From Mycolicibacterium bacteremicum (GTDB taxonomy: Bacteria; Actinomycetota; Actinomycetes; Mycobacteriales; Mycobacteriaceae): a stretch of DNA of 64,000 nucleotides. The notes under the pieces were generated by a model, which was given only the letters and a program-made list of their open reading frames with translations, was not told the origin of the DNA and ran no database searches. Of the stretch, positions 60,531 to 64,000 are shown one piece after another (position 1 is the first letter of the stretch; each line of letters starts with the position of its first letter). Made by a program: the position numbers and the translations under genes. Where the stretch lies: positions 62,001-126,000 of the forward strand of contig NZ_MVHJ01000007.1 of the NCBI RefSeq assembly GCF_002086115.1, read 5' to 3'.

Positions 60531-61796
60531 ATGGCGCGCTTCCCGAAACCGGCAGAGGGTAGTTGGACCGAGCACTACCCGGATCTGGGTACCGGACCGA
60601 TCTCCTATGAGGACTCGATCAACCCGGAGATCTACGAACTCGAACGCCGGGCCATCTTCAAGAGGGCCTGGCTGAACGTGGGCCGCGTGGAGTTGCTGCC
60701 CCGCAAGGGCAGCTACTTCACCAAGGAGATGAAGGCCGCCAACACCTCGATCATCGTGTGCCGCACGACAAAAGGTGAGGTGAAGGCGTACCACAACATC
60801 TGCAGGCACCGCGGGAACAAGCTGGTGTGGAACGACATGCCGCTGGCGGAGACCGCCGGCACCTGTCGTCAGTTCATCTGCAAGTACCACGCCTGGCGCT
60901 ATGACCTGGAAGGCAAGCTGACCTACGTCCAGCAGGAGGAGGAGTTCTTCGACCTGGACAAGGATCGCTACGGGTTGGTGGCGGTGCACTGCGAGGTGTG
61001 GGAGGGATTCATCTTCGTCAACTTCGCGCCCGAACCCGAGCAGACGCTGACCGAGTTCCTCGGCCCGATGATCACCGACCTGGCCGGCTATCCGTTCGGC
61101 ACGATGACATCGCGGTTCACCTATCGCTCTGAGGTGAAGGCGAATTGGAAGCTCTACATGGACGCGTTCCAGGAGTTCTACCACGCGCCCGTGTTGCACG
61201 CGAATCAGACGCCGACCGCCTACTCCAAGGCGGCCGCCGAGGCCGGTTTCGAAGCACCGCATTACCGGATCGAGGGACCGCACCGGTTGGTGAGCACCTC
61301 CGGGGTGCGTGCCTGGGAGATGGCCGACGAGATGCGCAAGCCCATCGAGGACATCTGTCAGAGCGGACTCTTCGGACCCTGGGACAAACCTGATCTCGGT
61401 GAGATGCCGGCCGGGCTGAATCCGGCCAAATGCGATCCGTGGGGCCTGGATTCGTTCCAGTTGTTCCCGAACTTCGTCATCCTGTTCTGGGGCCAGGGCT
61501 GGTACCTGACCTACCACTACTGGCCGACATCGTTCAACACGCACACCTTCGAGTGCACGCTGTACTTCCCGCAGCCACGCACACCGCGGGAACGGCTGGC
61601 CCAGGAACTGGCGGCGGCCTCGTTCAAGGAGTACGGCCTGCAGGACGCCAACACCCTGGAGGCAACCCAGACCAGCATCGAATCCCGGGTGGTCGACGAG
61701 TTCCTCTACTGCGATCAGGAGATCCTGCTGCGCCACCTGCACAAGGAGACCGCGGCCTGGATCGACGACTACCAGCGCAAGACGGCGGGGGTGTGA
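60531..61796 (+). CDS. Rieske aromatic ring-hydroxylating oxygenase, alpha-type subunit
   Basis: A 421-aa Rieske oxygenase, clearly paralogous to the one at 42267. CRHRGNKL ... CKYHAWRYDLEG binds the cluster and DAFQEFYHAPVLH the iron. The shared blocks run through the whole length. It heads the module Rieske, 109-aa protein, amidohydrolase, each joined by GTGA/TTGA overlap. The reductase-like gene at 63889 may supply electrons. Confidence 0.93.
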   Translation: MARFPKPAEGSWTEHYPDLGTGPISYEDSINPEIYELERRAIFKRAWLNVGRVELLPRKGSYFTKEMKAANTSIIVCRTTKGEVKAYHNICRHRGNKLVWNDMPLAETAGTCRQFICKYHAWRYDLEGKLTYVQQEEEFFDLDKDRYGLVAVHCEVWEGFIFVNFAPEPEQTLTEFLGPMITDLAGYPFGTMTSRFTYRSEVKANWKLYMDAFQEFYHAPVLHANQTPTAYSKAAAEAGFEAPHYRIEGPHRLVSTSGVRAWEMADEMRKPIEDICQSGLFGPWDKPDLGEMPAGLNPAKCDPWGLDSFQLFPNFVILFWGQGWYLTYHYWPTSFNTHTFECTLYFPQPRTPRERLAQELAAASFKEYGLQDANTLEATQTSIESRVVDEFLYCDQEILLRHLHKETAAWIDDYQRKTAGV

Positions 61797-62122
61797 CCAC
61801 CGTGCTACCAACTGAATTCGCTGACCTGGAACGCTTCTCCGACTGGGTGCTGCCCGCCGAGGCGCAGCGCTACGCCAAGCGGTTGGGCAGTTCCATGGCC
61901 GAGATGCAGGCCTTCTATGAGGCCATCACCGCACGCGCCGAGGAGGCCATCTCCTACTGCGACAAGTTCAGCCTCGACGACATGCCCGAGGATGTGCTGC
62001 ACCTGATGCACCTGCTGTACTCGATGGTCACAGTGTCCTTCCCGGTCGAATGCTGGAAGCAGCCCCGGGTACCGGATTCCGGTGCGACCAGCCTGGACTG
62101 CGTTTACGAGCCCATCCCTTGA
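61793..62122 (+). CDS. Uncharacterised 109-aa protein of the Rieske module, second copy
   Basis: Same length and order as the protein at 41945. FADLERFSDWVLPAEAQRYAKRL, SSMAEMQAFY and SFPVECWKQPRVPDSGA are conserved between them, so selection has kept these blocks after duplication. No known domain is recognised. The GTG at 61793 overlaps the Rieske stop; the stop overlaps the amidohydrolase start. Confidence 0.88.
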   Translation: MTTVLPTEFADLERFSDWVLPAEAQRYAKRLGSSMAEMQAFYEAITARAEEAISYCDKFSLDDMPEDVLHLMHLLYSMVTVSFPVECWKQPRVPDSGATSLDCVYEPIP

Positions 62123-63357
62123 GCACGATCCTGAAGGCGGCGCGGTGGGCCGACGTCGACACCGGTGAGATCCACTCGCCGGCGGTCATCGTGGTCGAAC
62201 AGAATCGCATCACCGCAGTGGATCCCGAGGGCCCGCTACCGGATTCGGCCACCGTGATCGACCTCGGTGACGTGACCCTGCTGCCGGGCCTGATGGACAT
62301 GGAGCTCAACCTGCTGATCGGTGGGCCGGGCAGTCCCGAGGGATTGCCCACGCCGATGCACGGGGTACAGGACGATCCGGCCTACCGGACGTTGCGCGGG
62401 GCGGTGAACGCGCGGACCACCCTGGATGCCGGGTTCACCACCGTGCGCAACCTGGGGCTGATGGTCAAGACCGGGGGATACCTGCTCGATGTCGCGCTGC
62501 AGCGCGCCATCGACCAGGGTTGGCATGCGGGCCCGCGCATTTACCCGGCCGGACATGCCGTCACACCGTACGGCGGACACCTGGATCCCACTGTCTTCCA
62601 GCGGCTCGCCCCGGGCGTCATGCCGCTCTCGGTGGCCGAGGGAATCGCCAACGGGGTGCCGGATGTCATCGCCTGCGTGCGGTACCAGGTTCGGCACGGC
62701 GCCAAGCTGATCAAGGTGTCCGCCTCCGGTGGTGTGATGTCGCACAGCACGGCACCGGGCGCGCAGCAGTATTCCGACGCGGAGTTCGAGGCAATCGCCG
62801 ACGAGGCGCACCGGGCGGGGGTGAAGGTGGCCGCACACGCGGTCGGCGACAGCGCCATCCGGGCATGTATCCGTGCCGGGATCGACTGTATCGAGCACGG
62901 ATTCCTGGCCACCGACGAGACGATCCAGATGATGGTCGACCACGGCACCTTCCTGGTGTCGACCACCTATCTCACCGATGCGATGGCGATCGACCGGATC
63001 GCGCCGGAGCTTCGCAAGAAGGCCCTCGAGGTGTTCCCGCGCGCAAAGGCGATGCTGCCCAAGGCCATCGAGGCCGGTGTCCGCATCGCGTGTGGCACCG
63101 ATGCGCCGGCCATCCCGCACGGACAGAACGCCAAGGAGCTGGTCGCACTGGTCGGTCGCGGGATGACGCCGATGCAGGCGATCCGGTCCGCGACCGTGGT
63201 GGCGGCCGAGCTCGTCGACGCCGAACACGAACTGGGACGGCTGGCCGAGGGCTATCTGGCCGATATCATCGCCGTACCGGGAGATGTGTCCCGCGATATC
63301 TCGGCCACGCTGGACGTGCGGTTCGTCATGAAGGATGGCGTGGTCGTCAAGAGTTAG
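62119..63357 (+). CDS. Amidohydrolase (imidazolonepropionase-like), HxH motif lost
   Basis: A 412-aa paralog of the amidohydrolase at 40686. PGLMDMELNLLIGG again replaces the HxH metal motif by ExN. Lysine (AKLIKVSASGG), histidines (AAHAVG, IEHGFL) and aspartate (GTDAPAIPHG) are kept. The identical loss in both copies means it is a trait of this branch, not a random defect. The TTG at 62119 overlaps the previous stop. Confidence 0.88.
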   Translation: MSTILKAARWADVDTGEIHSPAVIVVEQNRITAVDPEGPLPDSATVIDLGDVTLLPGLMDMELNLLIGGPGSPEGLPTPMHGVQDDPAYRTLRGAVNARTTLDAGFTTVRNLGLMVKTGGYLLDVALQRAIDQGWHAGPRIYPAGHAVTPYGGHLDPTVFQRLAPGVMPLSVAEGIANGVPDVIACVRYQVRHGAKLIKVSASGGVMSHSTAPGAQQYSDAEFEAIADEAHRAGVKVAAHAVGDSAIRACIRAGIDCIEHGFLATDETIQMMVDHGTFLVSTTYLTDAMAIDRIAPELRKKALEVFPRAKAMLPKAIEAGVRIACGTDAPAIPHGQNAKELVALVGRGMTPMQAIRSATVVAAELVDAEHELGRLAEGYLADIIAVPGDVSRDISATLDVRFVMKDGVVVKS

Positions 63358-63373
63358 AGGATGGGCGGCTGGG

Positions 63374-63841
63374 ATGGGCGACGATATTGCTGTTGAGCTG
63401 ACCGACAACATTCTCTGGCTGCTCAAGCAGGCCTTTTACTTCTCGCTCACCTCGGTCAACGACTCGGTGAAACCGCATGGTGTCAGCACTGCCCAGATCG
63501 GCGTCCTGCGTCAGCTGGCGAACCAGCCCGGCCTGTCGGCCGCCGAGTTGGCCCGCCGGCTGCTGATCAGCCCGCAGGGAGTGCAGCTCGCGGTGACCGC
63601 GCTGGAGAAGCGCGGACTGGTCGAGCGTAAGCAGGATCCCCAGCACGGTCGGATCCTGCAGACCTTTCTCACCGATGAGGGGCGCAGCATCGCCGCCGCC
63701 GTGGTCAGCGACGCCGTCAAGGCCCATGACGCGGTGTTCGGTGTGCTCAGCCGGGCCGAGCAGGAGCAGTTACGTGAGCTGCTCAGCCGGGTCGTCGAGC
63801 AGGGCACCGGGCACACGCTGTACGCCGATCATGTCGATTGA
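63374..63841 (+). CDS. MarR-family transcriptional regulator
   Basis: A 155-aa MarR protein. STAQIGVLRQLANQPGLSAAELARRLLISPQGVQLAVTALEKRGLVERKQDPQHGRILQTFLTDEG is the winged helix-turn-helix. The ATG at 63374 starts 16 bases after the amidohydrolase stop, so it is probably in the Rieske operon. Boxes of the form CAASTACTTG lie just downstream and before the Rieske gene and are its likely targets. Confidence 0.9.
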   Translation: MGDDIAVELTDNILWLLKQAFYFSLTSVNDSVKPHGVSTAQIGVLRQLANQPGLSAAELARRLLISPQGVQLAVTALEKRGLVERKQDPQHGRILQTFLTDEGRSIAAAVVSDAVKAHDAVFGVLSRAEQEQLRELLSRVVEQGTGHTLYADHVD

Positions 63842-63844
63842 TGC

Positions 63845-63874
63845 CAACTACTTGAGATACATGACAAGTACTTG
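63845..63874. promoter_or_regulatory. Two CAASTACTTG boxes, 20 bp apart
   Basis: CAACTACTTG (63845-63854) and the perfect palindrome CAAGTACTTG (63865-63874) have centres exactly 20 bp apart, two helical turns. They lie between the MarR gene and the reductase-like gene, and fit cooperative binding by a MarR dimer. Confidence 0.65.
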
Positions 63875-63888
63875 ATATGTTCGACGGG

Positions 63889-64000
63889 ATGAACCCCGTC
63901 GACGGATTTTCACCGCTGCGCATCAAAGAGGTGGTGCGGGAGACCCGTGATGCGTTGTCGCTGGTGCTCGATATCCCGGAATCCGAACAGCGCCGGTTCA
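63889..64000 (+). CDS. Oxidoreductase N-terminus, KshB/ferredoxin-reductase-like (partial)
   Basis: The last 112 bases encode 37 residues before the window ends. FSPLRIKEVVRETRDALSLVLDIP is the start of the FAD-binding barrel of flavodoxin-reductase-like electron-transfer proteins such as KshB, which usually end in a 2Fe-2S domain. It is a good candidate to reduce the Rieske oxygenase at 60531. The ATG at 63889 is close to the boxes before it; no clear ribosome site is seen. Confidence 0.7.
   Translation, partial: MNPVDGFSPLRIKEVVRETRDALSLVLDIPESEQRRF

Overview
The window is high-GC actinobacterial DNA, most likely from a mycobacterium of the Mycolicibacterium type. The evidence is the gene content: a 13E12-family HNH protein with a textbook mycobacterial LexA box, a mycofactocin-type SDR, an F420-type luciferase-like oxidoreductase, P450/small-ferredoxin pairs, and many acyl-CoA genes joined by ATGA/GTGA overlaps. 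Nearly every gene is catabolic. I see no rRNA, tRNA, CRISPR array, prophage or insertion sequence. The species and the growth substrate cannot be read from the sequence.

Layout. (1) 1-9.7 kb: the end of a B12-dependent acyl-CoA mutase large subunit and its B12-binding small subunit, an F420-type oxidoreductase, a CaiB-type CoA transferase, a 2Fe-2S ferredoxin, an acyl-CoA ligase, two SDRs, a MeaB-type mutase chaperone GTPase, a DUF35/thiolase-like pair and a crotonase. (2) 9.8-22.1 kb: a KstD-like flavoprotein and an IclR regulator, divergent from a tight ring-cleavage operon (C-C hydrolase, MhpA-type hydroxylase, MhpB-type extradiol dioxygenase, second KstD-like flavoprotein, luciferase-like enzyme, SDR, cyclase-family protein, second hydrolase, SDR). 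(3) 22.2-31.3 kb: TetR, ferredoxin, P450, amidohydrolase, two M24 proteins (one apparently metal-free), a crotonase and a tandem CaiB fusion. (4) 31.4-32.9 kb: 13E12 HNH gene with SOS box. (5) 33-43.7 kb, minus strand: kinase-like protein, two epimerases, mycofactocin-type SDR, TetR, two acyl-CoA dehydrogenases, SnoaL-like protein, and a module of amidohydrolase, 109-aa protein and Rieske oxygenase. (6) 43.9-50.9 kb: amidohydrolase and a beta-oxidation set. (7) 51-58.5 kb: TetR, orphan protein, P450, and a TetR/acyl-CoA dehydrogenase/kinase/quinone-reductase operon, then an EBP-like membrane protein. (8) 58.7-64 kb: P450, ferredoxin, DUF1330 protein, a second copy of the Rieske/109-aa/amidohydrolase module, a MarR regulator and the start of a KshB-like reductase.

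How it may work together (inference). Two Rieske oxygenases, three P450s and flavoprotein dehydrogenases would oxidise a cyclic hydrophobic substrate. A meta-cleavage route would open an aromatised ring. CoA ligase, CoA transferases, acyl-CoA dehydrogenases, crotonases, thiolase, an Ltp2-like aldolase candidate and the B12 mutase would break down the acyl chains. The KstD-like, Ltp2/DUF35-like, KshB-like and EBP-like proteins resemble sterol or terpenoid chemistry, but no gene fixes the substrate.

Regulation. A palindrome GAGAAT-N3-ATTCTC recurs, exactly or nearly so, upstream of the ligase/ferredoxin, SDR/meaB, SDR-epimerase, TetR, first Rieske and third P450 promoters. This suggests one TetR regulon across most of the window. 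The second Rieske module has a different palindrome, CAASTACTTG, which also flanks the MarR gene. The strongest candidate for an undescribed system is the duplicated module of Rieske oxygenase, 109-aa protein and amidohydrolase, in which both amidohydrolases have lost the HxH metal motif.
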